A stretch of 8,840 nt of DNA from Phycisphaerae bacterium (GCA_014380825.1 JACMJD010000738.1:1-8840), one strand, 5' to 3'; counted from the first letter of the stretch, positions 1 through 6,443 are shown. Numbers and translations are program-made. Notes: generated by a model not told the origin, from the sequence alone.

Positions 1-1
1 C

Positions 2-604
2 AACATCCCGCCGCAAGGTGGGCGAAAGCATCCGGAGCAGCAGTACATTCAGATGGACACGAGCCAGATCCTGTTCATCTGCGGCGGCTCGTTCGTCGGC
101 TTGGAAGACATCATCAGCAAACGCCTGGGCAAGCGTCAGATCGGCTTCAACGCCGAAACGTCGCCAGTGGATAGCGCCCGCGAACGCGCGCACGTGCTCG
201 CCAGCGTGCAGCCCGAAGACCTGATCGAGTTCGGCATGATCCCCGAATTCGTCGGCCGACTCCCGGTGTGCGCGTCGCTCGAGCCGCTGGATGTCGACAC
301 GCTGATCAACATCCTCACCGAGCCGAAGAACGCGCTCGTGAAGCAGTACCAAAAGTTCTTCCGCATGGAAGGCGGCGAGCTGAGCTTCACGCCCGCCGCG
401 TTGGAAATGATCGCCGAGCGCGCCCTGAAGCGCGACACCGGCGCCCGCGCGTTGCGCGCGGTGTGCGAAGAGATCATGCTCGACCTCATGTACAAGCTGC
501 CTGACCAACAGCAGGGCGGCAAGTACGTGATCGACGAACACATCGTCGAAGGCAAACGCAGCCTGTTCGAGATCAAGCCGGAACAGCAGCGACGGTCGGC
601 GTGA
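2..604 (+). CDS. clpX: ATP-dependent Clp protease ATP-binding subunit ClpX (C-terminal part, 5' end outside window)
   Basis: ClpX is the hexameric AAA+ unfoldase that feeds tagged proteins into the ClpP peptidase in the cytoplasm. The reading frame is open from base 2, so the ATG at 53 is internal and only about the last 200 residues are seen. The frame opens with the ClpX signature PPQGGRKH; the RKH pore-entrance loop lies at 23-31. The ClpP-docking IGF tripeptide is at 140-148 in a short loop. The arginine-finger box IPEFVGRLP has its Arg at 257-259, and the sensor-2 motif GARALR starts at 440. The run EPKNAL followed by KQYQ is also typical of ClpX. The IGF loop indicates a ClpP-partnering ClpX. 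Walker A/B and the zinc-binding N-domain would be upstream, outside the window. The gene ends just before a strong hairpin and is not linked to the secreted-protein genes that follow. Confidence 0.97.
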   Translation, partial: NIPPQGGRKHPEQQYIQMDTSQILFICGGSFVGLEDIISKRLGKRQIGFNAETSPVDSARERAHVLASVQPEDLIEFGMIPEFVGRLPVCASLEPLDVDTLINILTEPKNALVKQYQKFFRMEGGELSFTPAALEMIAERALKRDTGARALRAVCEEIMLDLMYKLPDQQQGGKYVIDEHIVEGKRSLFEIKPEQQRRSA

Positions 605-633
605 GCGGTACGGTCAAATCAGATTGAATAGAC

Positions 634-663
634 AACGGACGGCGCCCAAAAGCGCCGTCCGTT
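634..663 (+). terminator. Intrinsic terminator-like hairpin after clpX
   Basis: A perfect 12-bp stem (AACGGACGGCGC at 634-645, its reverse complement at 652-663) closes a 6-nt loop, 29 nt after the clpX stop codon. The following bases (CTCTTGTTGC) are T-enriched rather than a clean U-tract. It probably ends clpX transcription. Confidence 0.8.
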
Positions 664-720
664 CTCTTGTTGCTAGCCGTTCTTCCACTTTCACGCGTTT
701 ACGCGGGATTCAGGCAAGAT

Positions 721-749
721 TTGACGATTATTCACCCGCGTGGCTTAAT
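721..749 (+). promoter_or_regulatory. Candidate sigma70-type promoter for the sugar dehydrogenase-like gene
   Basis: TTGACG at 721-726 matches the -35 consensus at five of six positions. After a 17-nt spacer, CTTAAT at 744-749 matches the -10 box at four of six. The stretch is AT-richer than its surroundings and sits between the clpX terminator and the start codon at 852, which would leave a leader of about 95 nt. It is a prediction by consensus only; planctomycete promoters are not well constrained. Confidence 0.45.
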
Positions 750-840
750 TTCTGCTTCACATCCAGTCGGCCTCCCGGTTAGGCTCTGACCCGCGTGCCG
801 ATCCTTGGTCGGCGATCAGTAGAATTATTAATCTGTGCCC

Positions 841-846
841 GAGGAG
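841..846 (+). promoter_or_regulatory. Ribosome binding site deciding the start at 852
   Basis: GAGGAG lies 5 nt upstream of the ATG at 852. The longer frame starting with GTG at 795 has no comparable site, so 852 is preferred. Confidence 0.7.
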
Positions 847-851
847 CGACT

Positions 852-2636
852 ATGTTTTCCGCCGCGAACGGGGAAGTTGTTTTTAGTGCTGGCCGATCGA
901 ATTTAACGACACGAAAAGGCAAACTGCGATCGTCCGCGCGCGCTCTGATCAGCGCGACTTATATTGAATCGCTCGAACCGCGACAGCTCTTTGCCACGGT
1001 CCCCACTGGATTTCAGACGGACCAGGCGTACGGCGGTGGCATCACCAACGGCACGGCGATGGACTTTTCGCCGGACGGGCGGCTGTGGGTCACCACACAA
1101 ACCGGGCAGGTCCAAGTCATTCAGCCCAACGCGACGACGTCGACCAACGCGATTTCGCTCTCCGTCGATTCGTTCTTTGAGCGCGGCCTACTCGGCATCG
1201 CGTTCCATCCGCAGTTTGGTGTGTCGAACAGTTTTGTCTACCTGTTCTACACCGATCTCAACGGCGCGAACCCATCCTTCAATAAGATCAGCCGGTTCGA
1301 GGTCAGCGGGAACACGATTCTTGCCGGCACGGAAACGGTGATGTTCTCGTTCAACCTGCTCAACGCGGGCAACCACAACGGCGGGGCGATTCACTTTGGC
1401 CCGGAAGGCTTGCTGTATGCGATGCACGGTGAGAACGCTGTGGGAAGCAACGCGCAGAGCATCGCCAATCTACTCGGCAAAACGATCCGCATCGACGTTG
1501 ACGCATTCGTGGCCGGTAACCCGCTGTCGGTGATCCCGACCGGGAAAGAAGCGAACCCCACCAGCTTCCCGGGAATCGCAGGCTCTACCAGCGGAATCAA
1601 CCAGGCGATCTGGGCGGTGGGTTTGCGGAATCCGTATACGTTCGCTTTCCACCCCGCGACCGGGCGCATGCATATCAATGACGTCGGTCAGGATTCATGG
1701 GAAGAAGTGAACCTGGGCGCCGCCGGCTCGAATTACGGCTGGCCGACCACCGAAGGAAACACCCCGCCCGGCAACGCGAATGTGACGTACCCGCTGTACA
1801 CATATCAAAATACCGCCAGCGCGATTGCAGTGACCGGCGGCTCGTTCTATGACCCGGCGTTCAACCAGTTCGGCGTCGACTACGACGACGACTATTTCTT
1901 CGCCGATCTGGGCGCCGGATGGATGCGCCGACTCGACGGCGCCAACTCATACGCGATCCACAACACTGGCGGCGTGGGCAACGGAATCAACTGGGTCACC
2001 GGCGCATCCACCATCGTCGACGTCAAGGTGACCGACACCGGCTCGCTCCTGTTCCTCCAGCGCGGCGGCGCGCAGGGCGTGCGAATCGTCCGAACGATCA
2101 ACCCGCAAGTCGCGTCGAGCGGCTTCCTGTACGACGGCGTTATTCTGCCGGGCGCGCCGCATCGCGTGGAATTCAAGTTCACCAACAACGTCGGCGCCAG
2201 CCTTCAGCCGTCGGATCTTCAGCTCCTGAGAAACGGCACGCCGGTCGACAGCTCCAACGTCGCCGTCGCATACAACACGACGACGAATACGGCGACGTTC
2301 ACGTTCCCCGGTTTCACGAATGGAATTCTGCCCAACGGAAGCTACACCGCGACGCTCGTGTCGTCCGCCGGTACGCCGAACGTGACCGATCCGGAAGGCG
2401 ATCCGCTGCTTGCGGACAGCGTCGCGAACTTCTTCGTGCTCGCCGGCGATGCGGACCACAACGGCGTGATCGACTTCGACGATTACTCGCTCATCGATAA
2501 CGGCTTCAACAACAACCGCACCGGCTTCCTTAACGGCGACTTCGATTACAACGGCATCGTCGACTTCGACGACTACTCGATCATCGACAACGGCTTCAAC
2601 AACCAGAACAGGCCGTTCGCGCTCCCGACGGATTGA
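852..2636 (+). CDS. Secreted glucose/sorbosone dehydrogenase-like protein with LEPR-XLL-like N-terminus and dockerin-like C-terminus
   Basis: The 594-residue protein begins with a basic, Ser/Ala-rich leader ending in SLEPRQLFA (LEPR-XLL-like motif at residues 41-47, Phe in the last position). Residues about 50-412 resemble the glucose/sorbosone dehydrogenase (PQQ-dependent, six-bladed propeller) family. Signatures include RGLLGIAFHP; NHNGG at 174-178, whose His fits the family's catalytic base; NLLGKTIRID; GLRNP at 257-261, fitting the PQQ-contacting Arg; DVGQDSWEEVN at 277-287; and NYGWP at 294-298. Residues about 417-530 look like a beta-sandwich (SbsA/Ig-like) domain. The tail (532-585) has two 30-residue-spaced EF-hand loops, DADHNGVIDFDD and DFDYNGIVDFDD. 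Likely role: oxidation of a sugar or related alcohol outside the cytoplasm; substrate and cofactor use are not shown by sequence. The start at 852 is chosen for its GAGGAG site. The metalloprotease-like gene follows with no clear terminator between. Confidence 0.88.
   Translation: MFSAANGEVVFSAGRSNLTTRKGKLRSSARALISATYIESLEPRQLFATVPTGFQTDQAYGGGITNGTAMDFSPDGRLWVTTQTGQVQVIQPNATTSTNAISLSVDSFFERGLLGIAFHPQFGVSNSFVYLFYTDLNGANPSFNKISRFEVSGNTILAGTETVMFSFNLLNAGNHNGGAIHFGPEGLLYAMHGENAVGSNAQSIANLLGKTIRIDVDAFVAGNPLSVIPTGKEANPTSFPGIAGSTSGINQAIWAVGLRNPYTFAFHPATGRMHINDVGQDSWEEVNLGAAGSNYGWPTTEGNTPPGNANVTYPLYTYQNTASAIAVTGGSFYDPAFNQFGVDYDDDYFFADLGAGWMRRLDGANSYAIHNTGGVGNGINWVTGASTIVDVKVTDTGSLLFLQRGGAQGVRIVRTINPQVASSGFLYDGVILPGAPHRVEFKFTNNVGASLQPSDLQLLRNGTPVDSSNVAVAYNTTTNTATFTFPGFTNGILPNGSYTATLVSSAGTPNVTDPEGDPLLADSVANFFVLAGDADHNGVIDFDDYSLIDNGFNNNRTGFLNGDFDYNGIVDFDDYSIIDNGFNNQNRPFALPTD
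2445..2606 (+). repeat. Two dockerin-like (EF-hand type) coding repeats in the sugar dehydrogenase-like gene
   Basis: Two units start at 2445 and 2535, 90 bp (30 codons) apart. Over 69 aligned bases I count 57 identical, with several of the differences synonymous. Each encodes GDxDxNGxxDFDDYSxIDNGFNN, matching the dockerin F-hand pattern of acidic residues at loop positions 1, 3, 5, 9 and 12. Role by analogy: calcium-dependent protein association or anchoring. Confidence 0.85.
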
Positions 2637-2675
2637 CGAGCGAAGTGAGAACATGAACGGACAATGAGACCACGC

Positions 2676-2703
2676 TTGGTGAACCAGGCGGCGCTGGTTA
2701 GAT
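2676..2703 (+). promoter_or_regulatory. Weak candidate promoter with an internal inverted repeat
   Basis: TTGGTG (2676-2681) and TTAGAT (2698-2703) are 16 nt apart. The spacer carries AACCAG (2682-2687) and its exact complement CTGGTT (2694-2699) around a 6-nt centre. The -10 match is poor (3 of 6). It could be an operator, a small hairpin in a two-gene transcript, or chance. Confidence 0.2.
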
Positions 2704-2743
2704 TGTCGAACACGCTGTTCGCTGCGCAAGAAAGCGGCTTTCC

Positions 2744-2749
2744 AGGGAG
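2744..2749 (+). promoter_or_regulatory. Ribosome binding site deciding the start at 2754
   Basis: AGGGAG lies 4 nt before the ATG at 2754. The earlier in-frame ATG at 2664 lacks a clear site at useful spacing, and starting at 2754 gives the short basic leader usual before LEPR-like motifs. Confidence 0.6.
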
Positions 2750-2753
2750 ATTC

Positions 2754-4784
2754 ATGCCACGCACGCATCGCCGCGCTGTTGCTGTCCGTACGTCTATCCG
2801 CACGCACATTGAACCATTAGAAACTCGCCGCCTGCTGTGCTCGCTCCACACGCCGGTGGATAATCCGATCGAACTGCGACCAGATCTGGTCGGGGCACGC
2901 GCAAGCGCGGTCGCGGATCCCGCGGACATCGTCTGGACCAATCGCGGCACTGCGACGGCCGCGGGCGCGGGCGACACCGATCTGTTCGGCGCGCGCTTCG
3001 GCACCAGCGCACCGCTGGCGCGCGCGGTGGTCGACGCGGTGATCGTCGCATTTGAGCGAATGGTCGGCAGCTTCAACTACAGTTCGGCAGGCGTGACGTA
3101 CAGTATGTCGCTATCGATGGGCGCAGCTGGCGGTGGATTCGGCGCGAGCGCCGGCATCAGCACGACGTTCGGTGGAAAGCCTAAATCAGGCACGGTCACG
3201 ATGGGCGCCGGCAGCAACACCGCCAACGCGAATGACGACAACGGATGGTTCCTCGATCCCACGCCGTTCGAATCGAGCGAGTTCCTCGGCAATATCGTCA
3301 ACGCATTCTCCGGCGACGCGCAGGCCGGAAGCCCGGCTGCGGGCAGGGGCGATTTCTATACCGTCGTTGCCGCTGAGATGACGCATTGCATGGGCATGAG
3401 CAGCTTCAACCCGCCAGGCTGGGCGCCGCGCGTCACGAACACCAACATTCCCGACACCGCCGAAGGTGGCGGCGTGGGCACGTTCTACGTTTTCAACGGT
3501 CCGAGCATCAAGCATCTGCTGACGAGCAACAACGGCGGGGCGGGCGGCAGCGCTCGCGCCACCGCAGTACACGGCGCCGGGCCGAACGTCGCGGTGAATT
3601 TTAATGGCGATACGTATTTCGGCGCGCAAGATCACGGCAACGCCATCTATGAATTCTCGCGGCGATACAACGTCAACAAGGTCTTCTCGCTCATGTACAA
3701 GGACGCGTTTGATTACGCGACCGTCCACCCCGACAAATACGGCACCTTCTACAGCGTGCTGAACCAGACGACGAAGCTCGTCACCGTTCGCGGCGGCACG
3801 GGCACGAACAACGACACGATCAGCATCACGCGATCGGGCAACACCGTGTCGGTCAGCGTCGATCCGACCGTGGACGTCGCCGGCACGGGCGAGCTGCCGG
3901 GCGCGGGCAATCTGCCGGCGTGGGTGACGGAGTACGACATCAGCCAGATCAGCTCGATCACGATCGACGGCGGCGCGGGCAACGACACGATTACGATCGC
4001 CGCAGACATCGGCGTGCCGATCTCGATCAACGGCGGCACCGGCACCGACACGATCACTGTCACCGAGGCATCGGCGGCCGCTCCGGTCACGCTGATCAAT
4101 AGCACCGGCAACGACACCGTCAACGTGAACATCGACGACATCGGTGTCGCCGAGGTGCGCTTCAGCAGCACGATGACGCTGGGCGCGCTGAACATCGGCA
4201 ACGGCGGGTTCGCGAACATGCTGGCCAACGGATCGCGCGTGCTCGTGACGAATTCGATCAGCGTGAACGGCAGCGGCAAGCTCGATCTGAACAACAACGA
4301 CATGATCGTCGATTACACCGGCGCCAGCGCGCTGCCGCTCGTGCAGCAGTTGATCCAAGTTGCGCGCACCGGCGGCGCGTGGGTTGGCGCCGGCATCACC
4401 TCCTCCAGCGCGCGCAACGCGTCGCCCGCCAACACGACGCTGGGCGTCATCGAGGCGACCGACTTCAAGTCCGTCTACGGCGCCGCGGCAACGTTCGACG
4501 GTCAGACGATCGACGACTCGGCCGTGCTGGTGAAGTACATTTATTACGGCGACGTGGACTTCAGCGGGGTGGTCGACTTCGATGACTATTCCCGAGTCGA
4601 CGCCGGCTTCAGCGGCAACACGACCGGCTGGTTCAACGGCGACGTTGATCTGAACGGCGTCGTCGATTTCGATGACTACTCGCTGATCGATCAAGCATTC
4701 AACACGCAAATCGTCGCGCTGCGACCGGTGCAAGCAGCGAAACCGTTGGCGCTGAAACTCCCGCGCGGCAGCAAACTCGTTTAG
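2754..4784 (+). CDS. Secreted metalloprotease-like protein with LEPR-XLL-like N-terminus, RTX-like repeats and dockerin-like C-terminus
   Basis: The 676-residue protein starts with a very basic leader, then PLETRRLL (LEPR-XLL-like, residues 22-28, Thr for Pro). Residues about 55-335 resemble planctomycete secreted metalloprotease-like domains, with the motif AEMTHCMGM (207-215) where zinc proteases have HExxHxxG. Here the first zinc-ligand His is Ala (GCT at 3372-3374), while Glu208 and the second His (211) remain, so catalysis is doubtful. Residues about 343-460 hold degenerate hemolysin-type segments (RGGTGTNNDT, GGAGNDT at 406-412, GGTGTDT). Residues about 505-598 form a module (KLDLNNNDMIVDYTG, GAWVGAGITSS) that I recall ahead of dockerin-like tails in planctomycete exoproteins. 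The tail (599-652) has two EF-hand loops. It shares both ends with the upstream gene but not the middle, and may be cotranscribed with it. Substrate unknown; a binding or structural role is equally possible. Confidence 0.75.
   Translation: MPRTHRRAVAVRTSIRTHIEPLETRRLLCSLHTPVDNPIELRPDLVGARASAVADPADIVWTNRGTATAAGAGDTDLFGARFGTSAPLARAVVDAVIVAFERMVGSFNYSSAGVTYSMSLSMGAAGGGFGASAGISTTFGGKPKSGTVTMGAGSNTANANDDNGWFLDPTPFESSEFLGNIVNAFSGDAQAGSPAAGRGDFYTVVAAEMTHCMGMSSFNPPGWAPRVTNTNIPDTAEGGGVGTFYVFNGPSIKHLLTSNNGGAGGSARATAVHGAGPNVAVNFNGDTYFGAQDHGNAIYEFSRRYNVNKVFSLMYKDAFDYATVHPDKYGTFYSVLNQTTKLVTVRGGTGTNNDTISITRSGNTVSVSVDPTVDVAGTGELPGAGNLPAWVTEYDISQISSITIDGGAGNDTITIAADIGVPISINGGTGTDTITVTEASAAAPVTLINSTGNDTVNVNIDDIGVAEVRFSSTMTLGALNIGNGGFANMLANGSRVLVTNSISVNGSGKLDLNNNDMIVDYTGASALPLVQQLIQVARTGGAWVGAGITSSSARNASPANTTLGVIEATDFKSVYGAAATFDGQTIDDSAVLVKYIYYGDVDFSGVVDFDDYSRVDAGFSGNTTGWFNGDVDLNGVVDFDDYSLIDQAFNTQIVALRPVQAAKPLALKLPRGSKLV
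4548..4709 (+). repeat. Two dockerin-like (EF-hand type) coding repeats in the metalloprotease-like gene
   Basis: Units start at 4548 and 4638, 90 bp apart, encoding GDVDFSGVVDFDDYS and GDVDLNGVVDFDDYS followed by an aliphatic/Asp helix ending in F-S/N. They have the same length, period and VDFDDYS core as the pair in the upstream gene, so the two tails are clearly related. The first unit has Ser instead of Asn/Asp at loop position 5. Confidence 0.85.
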
Positions 4785-4803
4785 CAGCAGCAAGCTCGTT
4801 TAG
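4768..4803 (+). repeat. Short tandem duplication across the stop codon
   Basis: A 17-base segment at 4768-4784 (ending in the TAG stop) recurs at 4787-4803 with one mismatch (AAACTC against AAGCTC), a 19-bp period. Both copies would encode Ser-Lys-Leu-Val-stop, so the second is a relic lying just outside the gene. Confidence 0.8.
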
Positions 4804-4832
4804 CCGCCGCGCCCACCCGACGTCTGCAGTTT

Positions 4833-4860
4833 CGATCTGAATCTGACAGATTACGGATCG
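4833..4860. repeat. Interrupted palindrome
   Basis: CGATC (4833-4837) pairs with GATCG (4856-4860), and inside it AATCT (4840-4844) pairs with AGATT (4848-4852) around GAC. The dyad is 28 bp long with a small internal mismatch. No U-tract follows, so it is not a typical terminator; a protein-binding site or chance is possible. Confidence 0.35.
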
Positions 4861-4977
4861 CGTGCACGGGCCATTGACGCGCCCGAATTGCAACGGCGTG
4901 GCGTAGGCGCCGCGGCTCAACTGAAAACCCTCGCATTTCCCGGATTCAGACACCGCAATAAATTTCAGAAATTATTC

Positions 4978-5005
4978 TTGAATTCCTTCCGGAGCTTGGT
5001 AGTCT
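4978..5005 (+). promoter_or_regulatory. Weak candidate promoter for the HTH-like gene
   Basis: TTGAAT (4978-4983) and TAGTCT (5000-5005) are 16 nt apart in the AT-richest part of the gap. Transcription starting near 5012 would fit a leader ending at the ATG at 5077. The -10 match is poor. Confidence 0.2.
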
Positions 5006-5062
5006 TTGCTTCCATGCCCGCTCGACGCTCCGCATCGACCGTCGCTTCGCCCCCGCAATTCC

Positions 5063-5071
5063 GGGGGGAAG
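5063..5071 (+). promoter_or_regulatory. Ribosome binding site deciding the start at 5077
   Basis: GGGGGGAAG lies 5 nt before the ATG at 5077. The upstream ATG at 5014 has no purine-rich site close to it. Confidence 0.5.
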
Positions 5072-5076
5072 TGGGC

Positions 5077-6258
5077 ATGGGCATAGGAAACGTCCGCAGG
5101 CGGCTTGGCGCGATCGTGGAGGCGGTGTGTGGGGGAACGCCCCGCGCGCAGGACATCACCGATCGCTTTGGCGTCTATCGCAAGCTCGGCTGGCAGATCT
5201 GGAACGTCGTCTATTCCGACGACGCGCTCGCGGCGATCAAGCATCTGCCCAACCCGCGGACGTTGAAGGTCTGGCACGAGGCGGCACGGAAGCAGGGGAT
5301 TCGCGAAGAACAGTTGGTTCGACTGGACGAAGCGATCGCGCAGTTCCGCAAATCCGCCGACGCGCACGCCGGTGCGGGCGATCGCGAAATGCTGGCCATG
5401 CTCGTCGAGAGCAATAACGAAAACCTCGACGAGGCCGCCGCGATCCGCTGGCGCAAGCAGTCGTTCGCGGGGAACAGTTTTACCTGGGGCGTGCGCGCCA
5501 AGTGCATGCTGGCCAGCGCGTTCATCTTTCCGTCGGCGACGCGCGATGGCTACTTCGACATGGTCCGCATCCAGGGATTGATGGGCCTCGTCCGCACGCG
5601 ACCCAACGTGCGGTGGCCGTTCGCGCAGTTGTTGGCGCGGGATAGCAAAGGGCACAAGCATCAGTTCGCGCGGGAGCCGCTGGTCGATAGCGCGGCCGTG
5701 CGGGAAACGGGTGTGCCGCTGGTCGAGGAGTTCTGTTCCAAGCCGCTGCCGCGCGTGATGCGCCGGCCGGGCAATATGGGAATGGTCGAAGACGAATTGC
5801 TCGCCGGCGAAGTTGGGCAGAGCGGATCATCGGACATCATCACGGCCGAAGTGTTGCGAGAAGTCGCGCCGGCGTGGGGCGAAAGTCCGGACGATGTCGC
5901 GACGTTCGGCACAGGCGTGCGCACGCCGACCGAACTGCTCATCAGCGATCAGCTCGTGCATCACGAACTGTATCCGGGCGTCGAGCGCGAGCTGTGCGTG
6001 TTCGGCGAACTGATGACGCAGCTCAGCCGCGATGAGCGCGACCGGATTCCGGTTCCCGAAAAGGTGCAGCATATCGGTAACGCCGCCGACGGAATCGGCA
6101 CGGCCGAGGTGGCGCGATACAACGATTTGCTGGAGTTCGTATTCAAAAAGACGGGTTTACGCGCCCAGGATTTCGAAGCGTACCGCGTGCGGATGCGCTA
6201 TCCGCCGCTGCCGGTATCGGTGCTCGTGAGGCATCCGATGCCGATGAGGGCTCGTTGA
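5077..6258 (+). CDS. Conserved-looking protein of unknown function with possible N-terminal helix-turn-helix
   Basis: I do not recognise a named family with certainty. From the ATG at 5077 the protein has 393 residues, with no signal peptide or membrane segment, so it is probably cytoplasmic. Residues about 24-45 (RAQDITDRFGVYRKLGWQIW) could form a helix-turn-helix, followed by a helical, charged stretch to about residue 110. The middle has a conspicuous run of Trp/Arg and hydrophobic segments (RWRKQSF, NSFTWGVRAK, FDMVRIQGLMGLVRTRP, VRWPFAQ at about 124-184). I recall similar stretches in uncharacterised proteins of other bacteria, annotated at most as regulator-like. The C-terminal half (SDQLVHHELYP, PEKVQHIGNAADG) looks compact and may bind a ligand, but no catalytic motif is evident. 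A transcription regulator is one possibility. The start is uncertain: 5014 is the alternative, and the open frame reaches 4888. The gene stands alone, 11 bp before a REP-like palindrome. Confidence 0.75.
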   Translation: MGIGNVRRRLGAIVEAVCGGTPRAQDITDRFGVYRKLGWQIWNVVYSDDALAAIKHLPNPRTLKVWHEAARKQGIREEQLVRLDEAIAQFRKSADAHAGAGDREMLAMLVESNNENLDEAAAIRWRKQSFAGNSFTWGVRAKCMLASAFIFPSATRDGYFDMVRIQGLMGLVRTRPNVRWPFAQLLARDSKGHKHQFAREPLVDSAAVRETGVPLVEEFCSKPLPRVMRRPGNMGMVEDELLAGEVGQSGSSDIITAEVLREVAPAWGESPDDVATFGTGVRTPTELLISDQLVHHELYPGVERELCVFGELMTQLSRDERDRIPVPEKVQHIGNAADGIGTAEVARYNDLLEFVFKKTGLRAQDFEAYRVRMRYPPLPVSVLVRHPMPMRAR

Positions 6259-6269
6259 TCGTGAGAGAC

Positions 6270-6353
6270 GTCATTCCGAGCGGAGCGAGGAATCTCGGGA
6301 TGGGAGAGGACGCCACTTTCGAATCGAGATCCTTCGGAGTACCTCAGCATGAC
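6270..6353. repeat. REP-like inverted repeat element, copy 1
   Basis: The left arm (6270-6297, beginning GTCATTCCGAG and ending GGAATCTCG) is the imperfect inverse of the right arm (6325-6353, beginning CGAGATCCTTCGG and ending CAGCATGAC), around a 27-nt centre. It starts 11 bp after the stop of the HTH-like gene and may also act as its transcription end. It is related to the element at 7686-7761. I recall palindromes built on GTCATCCTGAG...GGATCT being dispersed in many environmental bacterial genomes; copy number here cannot be judged from one window. Confidence 0.8.
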
Positions 6354-6362
6354 GGCGCCAGT

Positions 6363-6386
6363 GAAGTTCAGAAGTTCAGAAGTTCA
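6363..6386 (+). repeat. Tandem repeat (GAAGTTCA)x3
   Basis: Three exact head-to-tail 8-bp copies lie at 6363, 6371 and 6379, followed by degenerate GTTCAA and GTTCGAAG echoes to about 6409. The tract sits between the REP-like element and the next gene. Replication slippage is the simplest origin; a regulatory role is unproven. Confidence 0.85.
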
Positions 6387-6438
6387 AGATGTTCAACACA
6401 AGTTCGAAGCGGCTACTTCGGGCTGACCTTTTTGCTAT

Positions 6439-6443
6439 GGGAG
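6439..6443 (+). promoter_or_regulatory. Ribosome binding site deciding the start at 6450
   Basis: GGGAG lies 6 nt before the ATG at 6450. Starting here exposes a proper signal peptide; the open frame further upstream runs through the REP-like element and tandem repeat and is not coding. Confidence 0.65.

Larger units (their letters stand above)
4785..5076 (+). other. Intergenic region between the metalloprotease-like gene and the HTH-like gene
   Basis: This 292-bp stretch has no gene I can support. It contains the duplicated gene end (to 4803), a dyad at 4833-4860, an AT-rich patch around 4955-4990 and a weak promoter candidate at 4978-5005. No clean terminator for the upstream gene is visible. 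The frame of the downstream gene is open back to a TTG at 4888, but that part lacks a plausible start signal. Confidence 0.6.

Noticed and set aside
795..851. N-terminal extension of the dehydrogenase-like protein from GTG at 795
   Set aside because: No ribosome binding site, and the GAGGAG site serves the ATG at 852.
2664..2753. N-terminal extension of the metalloprotease-like protein from ATG at 2664
   Set aside because: It lacks a well-spaced ribosome binding site, and the added 30 residues do not fit the short basic leader usual before LEPR-like motifs. Not fully excluded.
1947..2807. 286-codon minus-strand open frame spanning the end of the dehydrogenase-like gene
   Set aside because: It is a low-complexity antisense product with no domain pattern and no start signal; it crosses a real gene boundary.
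2916..2935. Lipoprotein signal (LLC in the leader of the metalloprotease-like protein)
   Set aside because: The residues before Cys are R-R-L-L, with no small residue at -1 and no hydrophobic stretch, so this is not a lipobox.
3780..4130. RTX toxin-like or type I secreted protein
   Set aside because: Only a few degenerate GGxGxDT segments are present, not the long regular nonapeptide array of true RTX proteins, and the LEPR-like leader and dockerin-like tail argue for another route.
3186..4793. 535-codon open frame on the minus strand opposite the metalloprotease-like gene
   Set aside because: It is antisense to a well-supported gene. Its Arg/Val/Asp-rich sequence is what the reverse of GC-rich codons gives, and its internal repeats mirror the dockerin-like units.
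4888..5076. N-terminal extension of the HTH-like protein from TTG at 4888
   Set aside because: It runs through the AT-rich, promoter-like intergenic stretch, uses a rare start without a ribosome binding site, and its sequence looks non-coding. The ATG at 5014 remains a weaker alternative.
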